64,000 nucleotides of DNA from Streptomyces sp. PTY087I2 (GCF_001687325.1 NZ_LZRD01000019.1:62001-126000); one strand, 5' to 3'. Shown: positions 51,349 to 60,475, numbered from the stretch's first letter. Numbers and translations are program-made. The notes: generated by a model not told the origin, from the sequence alone.

Positions 51349-51522
51349 GGCTGATCCCTCGCTCTGTGTGCCGTGTGTGCCGGGTCGCCCCGGTCGCTGT
51401 GCGGTGTGCGCCGGGGGCGCCCCGGGCGCTCGTTCTGTCCTGCGTACCAGTCATGACCGTCCCCGGACGTGAAACTCATCGGTGTCCGCCGCCGGATGCG
51501 CCCGATGGGCCGTACCCCTTGT

Positions 51523-51537
51523 CTGATGGTCCGTCAG
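51523..51537. promoter_or_regulatory. CTGAY-N5-GTCAG operator copy 1, before first LLM oxidoreductase
   Basis: CTGAT-ggtcc-GTCAG, 65 bp before the GTG of the LLM gene at 51602. It matches two further copies at 53393-53407 and 53455-53469 in spacing and half-sites. Confidence 0.55.
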
Positions 51538-51601
51538 GTATGACGATGGCGGCCGTCACCCGGGGCGGGAGCGCCCCGGGGCGGAGGGGAAGGAGGCCGC
51601 C

Positions 51602-52564
51602 GTGCCGGTATCGCCCGGTCTGCCGATACAGCCCAACGGGCCGCTCTCGTACGGGATGCAGCTGCCGGTCCAGTCACAGAGCGTCATCTACGCGGAACCC
51701 TGGGAGGCGGCGGCGACCCCCGCCGATCTCGTCCGCGTCGCCCGCGCCGCCGATCGCGCGGGCTTCGCCTACATCGCCGGCTGCGACCATGTCGCCATTC
51801 CGCGGCGGCTCGCGGAGGGCATGAGCACCGTCTGGTACGACCCCGTCGCCACGCTCTCCTTTCTCGCCGGGGTCACCGAGCGCGTGCTGCTTATGAGCCA
51901 TGTCGCCGTCGTCGGGCTGCGGCATCCGCTGATCACCGCCAAGCAGTACGCCACCCTCGACCACCTCAGCGGCGGCCGGCTGATCCTCGGGGTCGGGGCC
52001 GGGCACGTACGGGAGGAGTTCGAGGCGGTCGGGGCCGACTTCGACGGGCGCGGCGGTGTCCTCGACGAGAGCATCGACGCGCTGCGGGCCGCGCTCGGGC
52101 CCGAGGAGTATCCGGAGTTCGCGGGGGAGCGGTTCTCGTTCGGCGGGCTCGGGCAGCTGCCCCGGCCCGCCCAGGAGCGGGTGCCCGTCTGGGTGGGCGG
52201 CTCGTCGCCCGCCGCCGTGCGCCGGGCCGCCGTACGCGGCGACGGGTGGCTGCCGCAGGGCGACCCCCGGGACCGGCTGCCCGCGCAGATCGCCCGGCTG
52301 CACGCCCTGCGGGAGGAGGCGGGCGTCGAGGCGCCGATCGTCGTCGGTGCGATCACCGAGCCGCTGTACGTCGGTGAGCCCGGGTGGTCCGTGGGGCGGC
52401 GCACGCTCGCCGGGAAGCCAGAAGCGCTCGCGGAGTCGCTGCGGGAGTACGCGGCCATCGGCGTGCACCAGATCCAGGTGCGCTTCCGGAGCCGGAGCGT
52501 GGACGAACTGACCGACCAGATGGCGGCGTTCGGTACGGACGTGGCCCCGCACCTCGACAGGTAG
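51602..52564 (+). CDS. LLM-class (F420-dependent-type) oxidoreductase
   Basis: A 320-residue TIM-barrel luciferase-like monooxygenase. Features: YGMQLPVQSQSVIYAEPWEA, FAYIAGCDHVAIPR, LMSHVAVVGLRHPLITAKQY, LDHLSGGRLILGVGAGHVRE and VPVWVGGSSPAAVRRAAV. The DHVA-P and GAGH segments are typical of the F420-using subgroup; the cofactor is inferred. GTG 51602 follows AAGGAGG. It is 11 bp upstream of an SDR gene and probably cotranscribed in a catabolic operon. Confidence 0.88.
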   Translation: MPVSPGLPIQPNGPLSYGMQLPVQSQSVIYAEPWEAAATPADLVRVARAADRAGFAYIAGCDHVAIPRRLAEGMSTVWYDPVATLSFLAGVTERVLLMSHVAVVGLRHPLITAKQYATLDHLSGGRLILGVGAGHVREEFEAVGADFDGRGGVLDESIDALRAALGPEEYPEFAGERFSFGGLGQLPRPAQERVPVWVGGSSPAAVRRAAVRGDGWLPQGDPRDRLPAQIARLHALREEAGVEAPIVVGAITEPLYVGEPGWSVGRRTLAGKPEALAESLREYAAIGVHQIQVRFRSRSVDELTDQMAAFGTDVAPHLDR

Positions 52565-52575
52565 GGGAGAGCGCC

Positions 52576-53373
52576 ATGGGCAAGCTGGACGGGCGGGTCG
52601 TCCTCGTCACCGGGGCGGCGCGCGGACAGGGCGAGCAGGAGGCGCGGCTCTTCGCGGCCGAGGGGGCGCGGGTCGTCGTCGCCGATGTGCTGGTCGAGCA
52701 AGGGGAGGCACTCGCCAAGGAGTTGAGGGAGGAAGCCGGGGCGGACGTCGCTCGGTTCGTGCGGCTGGACGTCGGCGACGAGGAGGACTGGGCCGCCGCC
52801 GTCTCCGCGTCCAAGGACACCTTCGGGAAGATCGACGGGCTGGTCAACAACGCGGGCATCCTGCGCTTCAACGAACTGGTCAACACCCCGCTGGCGGAGT
52901 TCGAGCAGGTGGTGCGGGTCAACATGACCGGAGCCTTCCTCGGGATCCGGGCCGTCGCGCCGGAGATCGAGGCCGCGGGCGGCGGGACGATCGTCAACAC
53001 GTCCTCGTACACCGGTCTGACCGGGATGCCGCTGGTCGGCGCGTACGCCGCGACCAAGCACGCGGTGCTGGGGCTCACCAAGGTCGCCGCCATGGAGCTC
53101 GCGGGCAAGGGGGTCCGGGTCAACGCCGTCTGTCCGGGGGCCGTCGACACCGCGATGAGCAACCCGGCCCTGCTGGACCCGGACGCCGACCTGACCGCGT
53201 CGAGCACGGCCTTGGAGGCGTACTACCGCGAGCTCCTCCCGATGGGCCGGATCGGGCGGCCCGAGGAGGTCGCCGCGCTGGTGCTGTTCCTGACCTGCGA
53301 CGACTCCTCGTACATCACCGGTCAGCCGTTCGTCGTGGACGGGGGGTGGCTGGCGGGCGTCAGTCCTTTCTGA
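52576..53373 (+). CDS. SDR-family oxidoreductase
   Basis: A 265-residue classical short-chain dehydrogenase. Cofactor motif: RVVLVTGAARGQGEQEARLF (TGxxxGxG); LVNNAGILRF; catalytic Ser in IVNTSSYTGLTGM, YAATKHAVLGL (YxxxK); C-terminal ITGQPFVVDGGWLAG. Asp after the second strand (VVVADVLVEQ) predicts NAD(H). ATG 52576 follows GGGGAGAG. The gene follows the LLM oxidoreductase closely, and its 3' side carries two operator copies for the next unit. Confidence 0.92.
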   Translation: MGKLDGRVVLVTGAARGQGEQEARLFAAEGARVVVADVLVEQGEALAKELREEAGADVARFVRLDVGDEEDWAAAVSASKDTFGKIDGLVNNAGILRFNELVNTPLAEFEQVVRVNMTGAFLGIRAVAPEIEAAGGGTIVNTSSYTGLTGMPLVGAYAATKHAVLGLTKVAAMELAGKGVRVNAVCPGAVDTAMSNPALLDPDADLTASSTALEAYYRELLPMGRIGRPEEVAALVLFLTCDDSSYITGQPFVVDGGWLAGVSPF

Positions 53374-53392
53374 CCACTCCGAAGCAACCTGC

Positions 53393-53407
53393 CTGACTGG
53401 GCGTCAG
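53393..53407. promoter_or_regulatory. CTGAY-N5-GTCAG operator copy 2
   Basis: CTGAC-tgggc-GTCAG lies 20 bp after the SDR stop and 48 bp before copy 3. Its half-sites and spacing equal those of the other two copies. Confidence 0.5.
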
Positions 53408-53451
53408 CTATTGACGGGGCGCGGCCGTGGTGGAACAGTCGGTCGCATCGC

Positions 53452-53472
53452 TATCTGACGGATCGTCAGATA
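53452..53472. promoter_or_regulatory. CTGAY-N5-GTCAG operator copy 3, extended perfect palindrome
   Basis: TATCTGACG-gat-CGTCAGATA is a perfect 9-3-9 dyad containing CTGAC-N5-GTCAG, 34 bp before the second LLM oxidoreductase start. It is the best-conserved of three copies and is of TetR-operator size. No regulator gene lies beside it in the window. Confidence 0.65.
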
Positions 53473-53506
53473 AGTCGTCGGGAAAACTTGAGGACGGTGA
53501 ACCTCC

Positions 53507-54634
53507 GTGGAATTCGGGCTCTTTGTCCAGGGGTACGTGCCCGCCGCGCGTGCCAAGGTGGACCCCGAGGCAGAGCACAAGGCGCTGATCGAGGAGACCG
53601 AGTACGTCATCCAGGCGGACAAGTCCGGCTTCAAGTACGCCTGGGCCTCCGAGCACCACTTCCTGGAGGAGTACTCGCACCTCTCCGCCAACGACGTGTA
53701 CCTCGGCTATCTCGCGCACGCCACCGAGCGCATTCATCTCGGCTCCGGCATCTTCAACCCGCTCGCGCCCGTCAACCACCCGGTGAAGGTCGCCGAGAAG
53801 GTCGCGATGCTCGACCATCTCTCCGAAGGGCGCTTCGAGTTCGGCACCGGGCGGGGTGCGGGCAGCCACGAGATCCTCGGGTTCATGCCGGGCATCACCG
53901 ACATGAACCACACGAAGGAGCTGTGGGAGGAGACGATCGCCGAGTTCCCCAGGATGTGGCTCCAGGACGAGTACGTCGGCTTCCAGGGCAAGCACTGGTC
54001 GCTGCCGCCGCGCAAGGTCCTGCCGAAGCCGTACGGGGGTGCGCACCCGGCCATGTGGTACGCGGCCGGGTCGCCGTCCTCGTACGCCATGGCGGGGAAG
54101 AAGGGGCTCGGCGTGCTGGGCTTCAGCGTGCAGAAGGTCTCCGACATGGAGTGGGTCGTCGAGTCCTACAAGAACGCGGTCAAGGACGCGGAGCCGGTGG
54201 GGGCGTTCGTCAACGACAACGTGATGGTGACGTCGACGGCGATCTGCGCCGAGACGCACGCGAAGGCGGTGGAGATCGCGGTGGGCGGGGGGCTGAACTA
54301 CCTCCAGTCGCTGCTGTTCCGCTACCACGACACGTTTCCGCGGCCGGAGGGGATTCCGGAGTGGCCGGAGCTTCTTCCCGAGTACACCGAGGAGATCGTG
54401 GAGCTGCTCATCGCGGAGGAGCTGATGATCTGCGGTGATCCGGATGAGGTGCTGAAGCAGTGCCGGCGGTGGGATCGGGCGGGGGCGGATCAGTTGAGCT
54501 TCGGGCTGCCGATCGGGATCAGTCCGGAGGACACGATGACGACGATCCGGCTGATCGGGGAGCATGTGATTCCGCGGATCGATACGGATCCCGTGCATCG
54601 GACCTCGCGGTTCCGGGCTGCGGCCGCGAACTGA
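53507..54634 (+). CDS. LLM-class flavin-dependent oxidoreductase
   Basis: A 375-residue bacterial-luciferase-like enzyme. Segments: MEFGLFVQGYVPAARAKVDP, YAWASEHHFLEEYSHLSAND (EHHF motif of the FMN-dependent group), LGSGIFNPLAPVNHPVKVAE and FEFGTGRGAGSHEILGF. The EHHF and GTGRG motifs place it with FMN/FMNH2-dependent alkanal-monooxygenase-like enzymes rather than the F420 type seen at 51602. GTG 53507 has TTGAGGACGG upstream. It is preceded by two operator copies and likely expressed with the amidohydrolase/aldehyde dehydrogenase genes. Confidence 0.9.
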   Translation: MEFGLFVQGYVPAARAKVDPEAEHKALIEETEYVIQADKSGFKYAWASEHHFLEEYSHLSANDVYLGYLAHATERIHLGSGIFNPLAPVNHPVKVAEKVAMLDHLSEGRFEFGTGRGAGSHEILGFMPGITDMNHTKELWEETIAEFPRMWLQDEYVGFQGKHWSLPPRKVLPKPYGGAHPAMWYAAGSPSSYAMAGKKGLGVLGFSVQKVSDMEWVVESYKNAVKDAEPVGAFVNDNVMVTSTAICAETHAKAVEIAVGGGLNYLQSLLFRYHDTFPRPEGIPEWPELLPEYTEEIVELLIAEELMICGDPDEVLKQCRRWDRAGADQLSFGLPIGISPEDTMTTIRLIGEHVIPRIDTDPVHRTSRFRAAAAN

Positions 54635-54653
54635 TTCGGGGCTCTGCCCCGGA

Positions 54654-54797
54654 CCCCGCTCCTCAATCGCCGGAGGGGCTGAAAGATCCGCCTCAAACGC
54701 CGGCGAGGCTGGGTCTTCCCCCGGCCGGGCTGGATTTGCCCCGCTCCAAGCCGGAGGGGCTTGACCACCCAGCCCCTCCGGCGATTGAGGAGCGGGG
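54654..54797. repeat. Large inverted repeat of the abundant Streptomyces intergenic type
   Basis: Perfect 28-bp arms at 54654-54681 and 54770-54797 are separated by 88 bp. That spacer holds two more degenerate units (CCTCAAACGCCGGCGAGGCTG at 54690 and CTCCAAGCCGGAGGGGCTTG at 54743). Motifs of the form CTCAATCGCCGGAGGGGCTG recur widely between Streptomyces genes. The structure fills the 306 bp between the LLM and amidohydrolase genes and could act as terminator or mRNA stabiliser. Confidence 0.8.
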
Positions 54798-54940
54798 GTG
54801 TGGGGCGGAGCCCCCGCCGATGAGCCGGGCGGCGTCTTCCCGGACCGTCGCCCTGTGAGCCGGGGTACGTACCGCGGCCGAAAGCGTGCGTACCCCGGCT
54901 GTCCCACCCGGAGAAGTAGCCCACGAGAAGGGACTCCGTC

Positions 54941-56680
54941 ATGCTCGACCACCTCATCCGCCGCGCGACCGTCGTGGACGGCACCGGCGGGCCCGCGTAC
55001 ACCGCCGACGTCGGCATCCGCGGCGGCCGCATCGCCGTCATCGCCGAGCCGGGGACGATCACCGAAGAGGCCGTCACCAGCGAGGACGCCGACGGGCTCG
55101 TCCTCGCCCCCGGGTTCGTCGACCCGCACACCCACTACGACGCCCAGCTCTTCTGGGACCCCTACGCCACCCCCTCCATGAACCACGGCGTCACCACCGT
55201 CGCGGGCGGCAACTGCGGCTTCACCCTCGCGCCCCTGCACCCCGACCGGCCCGAGGACGCCGACTACACGCGGCGGATGATGTCGCGGGTGGAGGGGATG
55301 GCCCTCAAAGCCCTGGAGGAGGGCGTCGACTGGACCTGGTCCACCTTCCGCGAATACCTCGACGCCCTCGAAGGGCGCATCGCCGTCAACGCCGGGTTCA
55401 TGGTCGGGCACTGCGCCCTGCGGCGACACGTCATGGGCGCGGACGCCGTCGGCGGGCAGCCGACCCCCGCCCAACTGGACGCCATGCTCGTGCTCTTCCA
55501 CGACGCGATGGACGCCGGGGCCTGGGGGCTCTCCACCACCCAGTCCGCCACCCACTCCGACGGCGACGGCGAACCCGTCGCCTCCCGGCACGCCCGCCCC
55601 GAGGAACTGCTCGCCCTGTCCCGCGCGGTCGGCGAGCACGAGGGGACGCAGCTCGAAGCGATCGTCGCCGGGTGCCTGGACCAGTTCTCCGACGAGGAGA
55701 TCGACCTCCTCGTCGACATGACCGCCGCCGCCGGACGCCCGCTCAACTGGAACGTCCTCACCATCGACGCCGCCGTCCCCGAACGCGTACCGCGCCAGCT
55801 GATACCGAGCGAACGCGCCCGCGCGGCCGGCGGCCGGATCGTGGCGCTCACCATGCCGATCCTCACGCCCATGAACATGTCGCTCGGCACCTTCTGCGCC
55901 CTCAACCTCATCCCCGGCTGGGGCGACATCCTCGCCCTCCCCGTCCCCGAGCGCATCGAACGCCTCCGGGACCCCGCCACCCGCGCCGAGATGCTGCGCC
56001 GCGCCGACAGCAAGGAGGCCGGGGTCTTCCGGCGGCTGGCGAACTTCGGGCGGTACGTCATCGGGGACACCTACAGCGCCGCCAACGAAGGGCTCAGCGG
56101 GCGCGTCGTCGACGACATCGCGGCCGAGCGCGGCCAGGACCCGTTCCACTGCCTGGTGGAGATCTGCGCCGCCGACGACCTGCGTACGGTCCTGTGGCCG
56201 ATGCCCACCGACAACGACCCCGACTCCTGGGCGCTGCGCCAACGCACCTGGGAGCACGAGGACGTCATGCTCGGCGGCTCCGACGCGGGCGCGCACCTGG
56301 ACCGGATGTGCGGGGCCCCGTACACCACCCGCTTCCTCGGCGACTGTCTGCGCGGGCGCAAGCTCGTCCCGCTGGCCGCCGCCGTCAAGATGCTCACCGA
56401 CGACCCCGCCCGGCTCTTCGGGCTGCGCGAACGCGGCCGGATCGAGGAGGGCTTCCACGCCGACCTCGTCCTCTTCGACCCCGAACGCATCGACGCCGGA
56501 CCCGCCACCCTCGTCCACGACCTGCCGGGGGACAGCCCGCGCCTGGACTCCAAGGCCATCGGGATCGTCTCCGTACGCGTCAACGGCGTCGAGACCCTGC
56601 GCGACGACAAGGTGACGGGTGCCGTGCCGGGGACGGTGCTGCGCTCGGGCCGCGACACCCGGACGGTGAGGACCGCGTGA
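54941..56680 (+). CDS. Amidohydrolase (N-acyl-D-amino-acid deacylase/D-aminoacylase family)
   Basis: A 579-residue member of the metal-dependent amidohydrolase superfamily. APGFVDPHTHYDAQLFWDPY holds the HxH metal ligands; HGVTTVAGGNCGFTLAP has the conserved Cys; later ligands include LEAIVAG and VMLGGSDAGAHLDRMC (SDAGAH, final Asp). The C-terminal DLVLFDPERI is the usual closing beta-sandwich. The family hydrolyses N-acyl-D-amino acids, but many long homologues have other amide or cyclic substrates. Its stop overlaps the aldehyde dehydrogenase GTG. Confidence 0.88.
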   Translation: MLDHLIRRATVVDGTGGPAYTADVGIRGGRIAVIAEPGTITEEAVTSEDADGLVLAPGFVDPHTHYDAQLFWDPYATPSMNHGVTTVAGGNCGFTLAPLHPDRPEDADYTRRMMSRVEGMALKALEEGVDWTWSTFREYLDALEGRIAVNAGFMVGHCALRRHVMGADAVGGQPTPAQLDAMLVLFHDAMDAGAWGLSTTQSATHSDGDGEPVASRHARPEELLALSRAVGEHEGTQLEAIVAGCLDQFSDEEIDLLVDMTAAAGRPLNWNVLTIDAAVPERVPRQLIPSERARAAGGRIVALTMPILTPMNMSLGTFCALNLIPGWGDILALPVPERIERLRDPATRAEMLRRADSKEAGVFRRLANFGRYVIGDTYSAANEGLSGRVVDDIAAERGQDPFHCLVEICAADDLRTVLWPMPTDNDPDSWALRQRTWEHEDVMLGGSDAGAHLDRMCGAPYTTRFLGDCLRGRKLVPLAAAVKMLTDDPARLFGLRERGRIEEGFHADLVLFDPERIDAGPATLVHDLPGDSPRLDSKAIGIVSVRVNGVETLRDDKVTGAVPGTVLRSGRDTRTVRTA

Positions 56681-58140
56681 GCCAGGCGCCCGAGCGGCTG
56701 TTCATCGGCGGGGAGTGGGCCGAGCCCGCCGACGGGCACTACGAAGTCGTCGACCCCGCCACCGAGGAGGTCGTCGGCCTCGCCCCCGAGGCGAGCCGCG
56801 CCCAGGTGTACGAGGCCGCGGCCGCGGCGAAAGCGGCCTTCCCGGCCTGGTCGCGGACCCGGCCCGAGGAGCGCGCCGCGATCCTGGACCGTACGGCCGA
56901 CATCGTCCGGCGCGACTTCGCCGCCCACGCCGACATCGCCCGGCGGGAGAGCGGAGCCACCGCCTCCACCGCCCGGGGGATGCAGGTGGGGGTGGGCATC
57001 GCCCGCTTCCGGCGGTACGCGCGCGGCGCGCTGGAGCCGGTCGAGGAGGCCGTCGCACCCCAGGTCAACGAGGCCGGCCCGATGGGGCGGGCCGGGATCT
57101 TCGGGGCGCTGGCCGTCCGCCAGCCGGTCGGCGTGGTCACCTGCATCACCTCGTACAACAACCCCTGGGCCAACCCGGCGGGCAAGATCGCGCCCGCGCT
57201 CGCGATGGGCAACACGGTCGTCGTGAAGCCGGCCCCGCAGGACCCGCTCTCCGTCCTCCGGATGGCCGCCGCCCTCGCGGAGGCAGGTGTTCCGCCGGGG
57301 GTGGTCAACGTCGTCACCGGGTCGGGAGCGGCGGCCGGTGAGGCGGCCGTCGACTCACCGGACGTCGACATGGTCAGCTTCACCGGCTCCACCGCCGTCG
57401 GGCAGCGCATCGCGGAGGTGTGCGGGCGTGGGATGAAGCGGCAGCTGATGGAGCTGGGCGGGAAGGGTGCCGCGCTGGTCCTGGAGGACGCCGACCTGGA
57501 CTCGGCGGTCGCGGGGATCGGGACCACCTTCTCCTTCTACAGCGGACAGATCTGTACGGCTCCGACCCGCGTCCTGGTCCACCGGTCCCGGCACGACGAG
57601 CTGATCGCCCGGCTCGCCGCGTACGCCAACGCACTCACCGTCGGGGACCCCGCCGACCGGGCCACGGTCGTCGGCCCGGTCATCTCCGCCGCCCACCGCG
57701 ACCGCGTCGAGGCATACGTGGAGCTGGGCCGGAAGGAAGGCGCGCGGGTCGTCGCGGGCGGCGCCCGCCCCGCCCACCTGGACCGGGGCTTCTACGTGGC
57801 CCCCACCCTCCTCACCGACTGCACCCCTGACATGCGGGTCGTCCGCGAGGAGATCTTCGGCCCGGTCGTCGTGGTCGTCCCCTTCGACGACGAGGAGGAA
57901 GGCATCGCGCTGGCCAACGACAGCGACTACGGCCTCATCGACTACGTCTGGTCCGGCGATGTCGCCCGCGCCTTCCGCGTCGCCCGGCGGCTGCGGGCGG
58001 GCGGGGTCGGCGTCAACACGGTCGGGCGGAACATGGAGGCCCCGTTCGGCGGGTTCAAGAAGAGCGGGGTGGGGCGGGACGTGGGCTCGTACGCCCTGCA
58101 CGCCTACAGCGAGACACAGGCGATCGTCTGGCCCGGCTGA
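56677..58140 (+). CDS. Aldehyde dehydrogenase family protein
   Basis: A 487-residue NAD(P)-dependent aldehyde dehydrogenase. Motifs: VTCITSYNNPWANPAGKIAP, VVKPAPQDPL, VSFTGSTAVGQRIAE (cofactor glycine), MELGGKGAALVLEDADLDSA (catalytic Glu), SGQICTAPTRVLVH (catalytic Cys) and EEIFGPVVVVVPF. C-terminal PFGGFKKSGVGRDVG is standard. GTG 56677 overlaps the amidohydrolase stop (GTGA), so the pair is coupled: an amide or acyl intermediate may be cut and the resulting aldehyde oxidised. Confidence 0.93.
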   Translation: MSQAPERLFIGGEWAEPADGHYEVVDPATEEVVGLAPEASRAQVYEAAAAAKAAFPAWSRTRPEERAAILDRTADIVRRDFAAHADIARRESGATASTARGMQVGVGIARFRRYARGALEPVEEAVAPQVNEAGPMGRAGIFGALAVRQPVGVVTCITSYNNPWANPAGKIAPALAMGNTVVVKPAPQDPLSVLRMAAALAEAGVPPGVVNVVTGSGAAAGEAAVDSPDVDMVSFTGSTAVGQRIAEVCGRGMKRQLMELGGKGAALVLEDADLDSAVAGIGTTFSFYSGQICTAPTRVLVHRSRHDELIARLAAYANALTVGDPADRATVVGPVISAAHRDRVEAYVELGRKEGARVVAGGARPAHLDRGFYVAPTLLTDCTPDMRVVREEIFGPVVVVVPFDDEEEGIALANDSDYGLIDYVWSGDVARAFRVARRLRAGGVGVNTVGRNMEAPFGGFKKSGVGRDVGSYALHAYSETQAIVWPG

Positions 58141-58389
58141 GCCTGTGGAGGAGCGGCGGCGAAGCTGCTTCGAAGGGGCGCGGGAAAATTTTGAACCCGC
58201 CCAAAACGGACAGGGCTACGGTTACCGTACGTCGTCGCGCTCGGCCAAGCGTCATGCATTGCAAGGTTTCACGCGAATGTGACCTTGAATTGATGAGGTG
58301 TTCACGGGGGATTGGCTACTGTATCCAAGGGTGAGACGTTGGAGTCTCACGCTCCGGATGTGGATATCGCAGCGCATAGCGTCCTTCTC

Positions 58390-59976
58390 ATGACTCAGCT
58401 GGACGCGCGGCCACGGGCCGGAGACACGGTACGGGGAAGCGCCCCGGCCGACGGTGGCACGGGCAGCGGCGGCGTACGCGGCAAAGGGCTCGGCGGGAAC
58501 TCCGTCGGGCTGACGGGCAGTGCCGTCATCGGCATCTCCACCGTCGCCCCCGTCTACTGCCTGACCTCCACGCTCGGCTCCACCGCCGGCGAGGTCGGCG
58601 TACAGATGCCCGCCGTCTTCCTGGCCGGGTTCCTGCCGATGCTGCTCGTCGCGTTCGCCTACCGCGAGCTGAACAAGGCGATGCCCGACTGCGGCACCTC
58701 CTTCACCTGGACGGTGAAGGCGTTCGGCCCGCGCGTCGGCTGGATGTGCGGCTGGGGCCTCGTCATCGCGACGATCATCGTGCTGTCCAACCTGGCGGGC
58801 GTCGCCACCTCGTTCTTCTGGCTGCTGGCGGGCGAGGTCACGGGCAGCCCCGCGATCGCCGCCCTGGACGACAACAAGCTCGTCCACATCGGCACCTGCC
58901 TCGCCCTGATCGCCGCCGCCACCGCGATCAGCTACCGGGGGATGACCGCCACCAAGGGCATCCAGTACACCCTGGTCGCCCTCCAGCTCGCCGTCCTCGC
59001 GCTGTTCGTGACGATGGCCCTGGACAAGGCCGGCAGCGGCGGCGCGGACTTCGCCACCTCGCTCGACTTCTCCTGGTCCTGGCTCAACCCGTTCGCCGTC
59101 CAGTCCTTCGCCGCCTTCACGGCCGGACTCTCCCTCTCCATCTTCATGTTCTGGGGCTGGGACACCTGTCTGACCGCCAACGAGGAGACCACCGGCAGCG
59201 ACAGGACCCCCGGCCGCGCCGCGCTCATCGCCATGGTCGTCCTGGTCGGCTCCTACCTGGCCACCGCCGTCGCCGCCCAGATGGCCGTCGGCTCCGGCAC
59301 CACCGGGCTCGGCCTCGCCAACCCGGGCACCGGCGAGAACGTCTTCGCCGCGCTCGCCGGGCCGGTCATGGGCTCCGGGCTCGGCGTGCTGCTCTTCGTC
59401 GCCGTCCTCGCCTCGGCCGCCGCCAGCCTCCAGACCACGTTCATCCCGGTCGCCCGCACGGTCCTCGCGATGTCGACGTACGAGGCGATGCCGGCCTCGT
59501 ACGCCAAGGTCCACCCCCGCTTCAAGACGCCCGGCCGGGCGACGGTCGTGGCGGGCATCGGCACCGGCGTCTTCTACACCGTGATGACGCTGGTCAGCGA
59601 GCACGTGCTGATCGACACCATCTACGCGCTCGGCCTCATGATCTGCTTCTACTACGCGCTGACCGCCTTCGCCTGCGCCTGGTACTTCCGGGCCGAACTG
59701 ACCCGCTCCGCCCGGGACCTGGTCTTCAAGGGCCTCTTCCCGCTGCTCGGCGGCATCCTGCTCGCCGCCGTCTTCGCCAAGACCCTCTACGACATGTGGG
59801 ACCCGGCGTACGGCTCCGGCTCCTCGGTGTTCGGCGTCGGCTCGGTGTTCGTCATCGGGGTGGGGCTGCTGCTCCTCGGCGTGGTCCTGATGGTCGCGAT
59901 GGAGCGCCGCAGCCCGGCGTTCTTCCGGGGCGAGGTACTGACGAAGGAGACCCCGGCGCTGGTGGTCGAGGACTGA
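58390..59976 (+). CDS. APC-family amino acid/polyamine permease
   Basis: 528 residues, 12 or more TM helices. LTGSAVIGISTVAPVYCLTS and LVAFAYRELNKAMPDCGTSF match APC-superfamily TM1-TM3, and FMFWGWDTCLTANEETTGSD matches TM6-TM7. Members take up amino acids, polyamines or related amines. ATG 58390 is chosen because it begins a polar N-terminus before TM1; an in-frame start upstream at 58312 is possible. It follows the aldehyde dehydrogenase after 249 bp and may supply substrate to that pathway. The 58141-58389 gap holds no gene. Confidence 0.9.
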   Translation: MTQLDARPRAGDTVRGSAPADGGTGSGGVRGKGLGGNSVGLTGSAVIGISTVAPVYCLTSTLGSTAGEVGVQMPAVFLAGFLPMLLVAFAYRELNKAMPDCGTSFTWTVKAFGPRVGWMCGWGLVIATIIVLSNLAGVATSFFWLLAGEVTGSPAIAALDDNKLVHIGTCLALIAAATAISYRGMTATKGIQYTLVALQLAVLALFVTMALDKAGSGGADFATSLDFSWSWLNPFAVQSFAAFTAGLSLSIFMFWGWDTCLTANEETTGSDRTPGRAALIAMVVLVGSYLATAVAAQMAVGSGTTGLGLANPGTGENVFAALAGPVMGSGLGVLLFVAVLASAAASLQTTFIPVARTVLAMSTYEAMPASYAKVHPRFKTPGRATVVAGIGTGVFYTVMTLVSEHVLIDTIYALGLMICFYYALTAFACAWYFRAELTRSARDLVFKGLFPLLGGILLAAVFAKTLYDMWDPAYGSGSSVFGVGSVFVIGVGLLLLGVVLMVAMERRSPAFFRGEVLTKETPALVVED

Positions 59977-60030
59977 GGGCGCGGCGGGGCGGGGCCTCGG
60001 TCGCGGGCGGTCCGCTCGTACGATGAGGTC

Positions 60031-60399
60031 ATGACACGAGCTTCGGCGGGACGCCTGCTCCAGGTGGTCGGAATCGCTCATGGCGCGATCGGGGCGGTGA
60101 TCTACCGCGATGTGTTCGCCGACATCGGGCGGGGGCCCGTCCTCGGCTCCGTCCCCGACCGGGGCGACCGGGCCGCCGCTTTCTGGTTTCTGGCCGCCAC
60201 CCCCACGCTGTGGCTCGGCGGCCGGCTGCTGCGCTCGGCCGAGGAGCACGGGGACCTGCCGGCCCAGCGCGCGGCGGGCGTCGTCCTGGCCGCCGTCGGC
60301 GCGGTGGGCACGGTCGCCATGCCGAAGAGCGGCTTCCCGAGCCTGGTGGGGATCGGCGGGGTGCTGCTGCGCAGGTCGCTGCGGTCCACGGACGCGTAG
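60031..60399 (+). CDS. DUF6463-family small membrane protein
   Basis: 122 residues with about four hydrophobic segments: LLQVVGIAHGAIGAVIYRDV, AAAFWFLAATPTLWLGGRLL, GVVLAAVGAVGTVAMPKSG and LVGIGGVLLRR. The HGAIG, FWFLA and P-SGFP positions are those of DUF6463 proteins. Function unknown. ATG 60031 follows GAGG. It is convergent with the siderophore-interacting protein gene, with a hairpin between. Confidence 0.85.
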   Translation: MTRASAGRLLQVVGIAHGAIGAVIYRDVFADIGRGPVLGSVPDRGDRAAAFWFLAATPTLWLGGRLLRSAEEHGDLPAQRAAGVVLAAVGAVGTVAMPKSGFPSLVGIGGVLLRRSLRSTDA

Positions 60400-60424
60400 T
60401 CGCTGCGGTTCACGGGTGCGCAAA

Positions 60425-60452
60425 GGCCCCGGCGTTCTTGCTCGCCGGGGCC
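60425..60452. terminator. Bidirectional hairpin between convergent genes
   Basis: GGCCCCGGCG (60425-60434) pairs perfectly with CGCCGGGGCC (60443-60452) around an 8-nt loop. It lies 26 bp after the DUF6463 stop and 24 bp from the end of the siderophore-interacting gene. Confidence 0.85.
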
Positions 60453-60475
60453 GCTCCGTGGTGGCCTCCCGGGTC

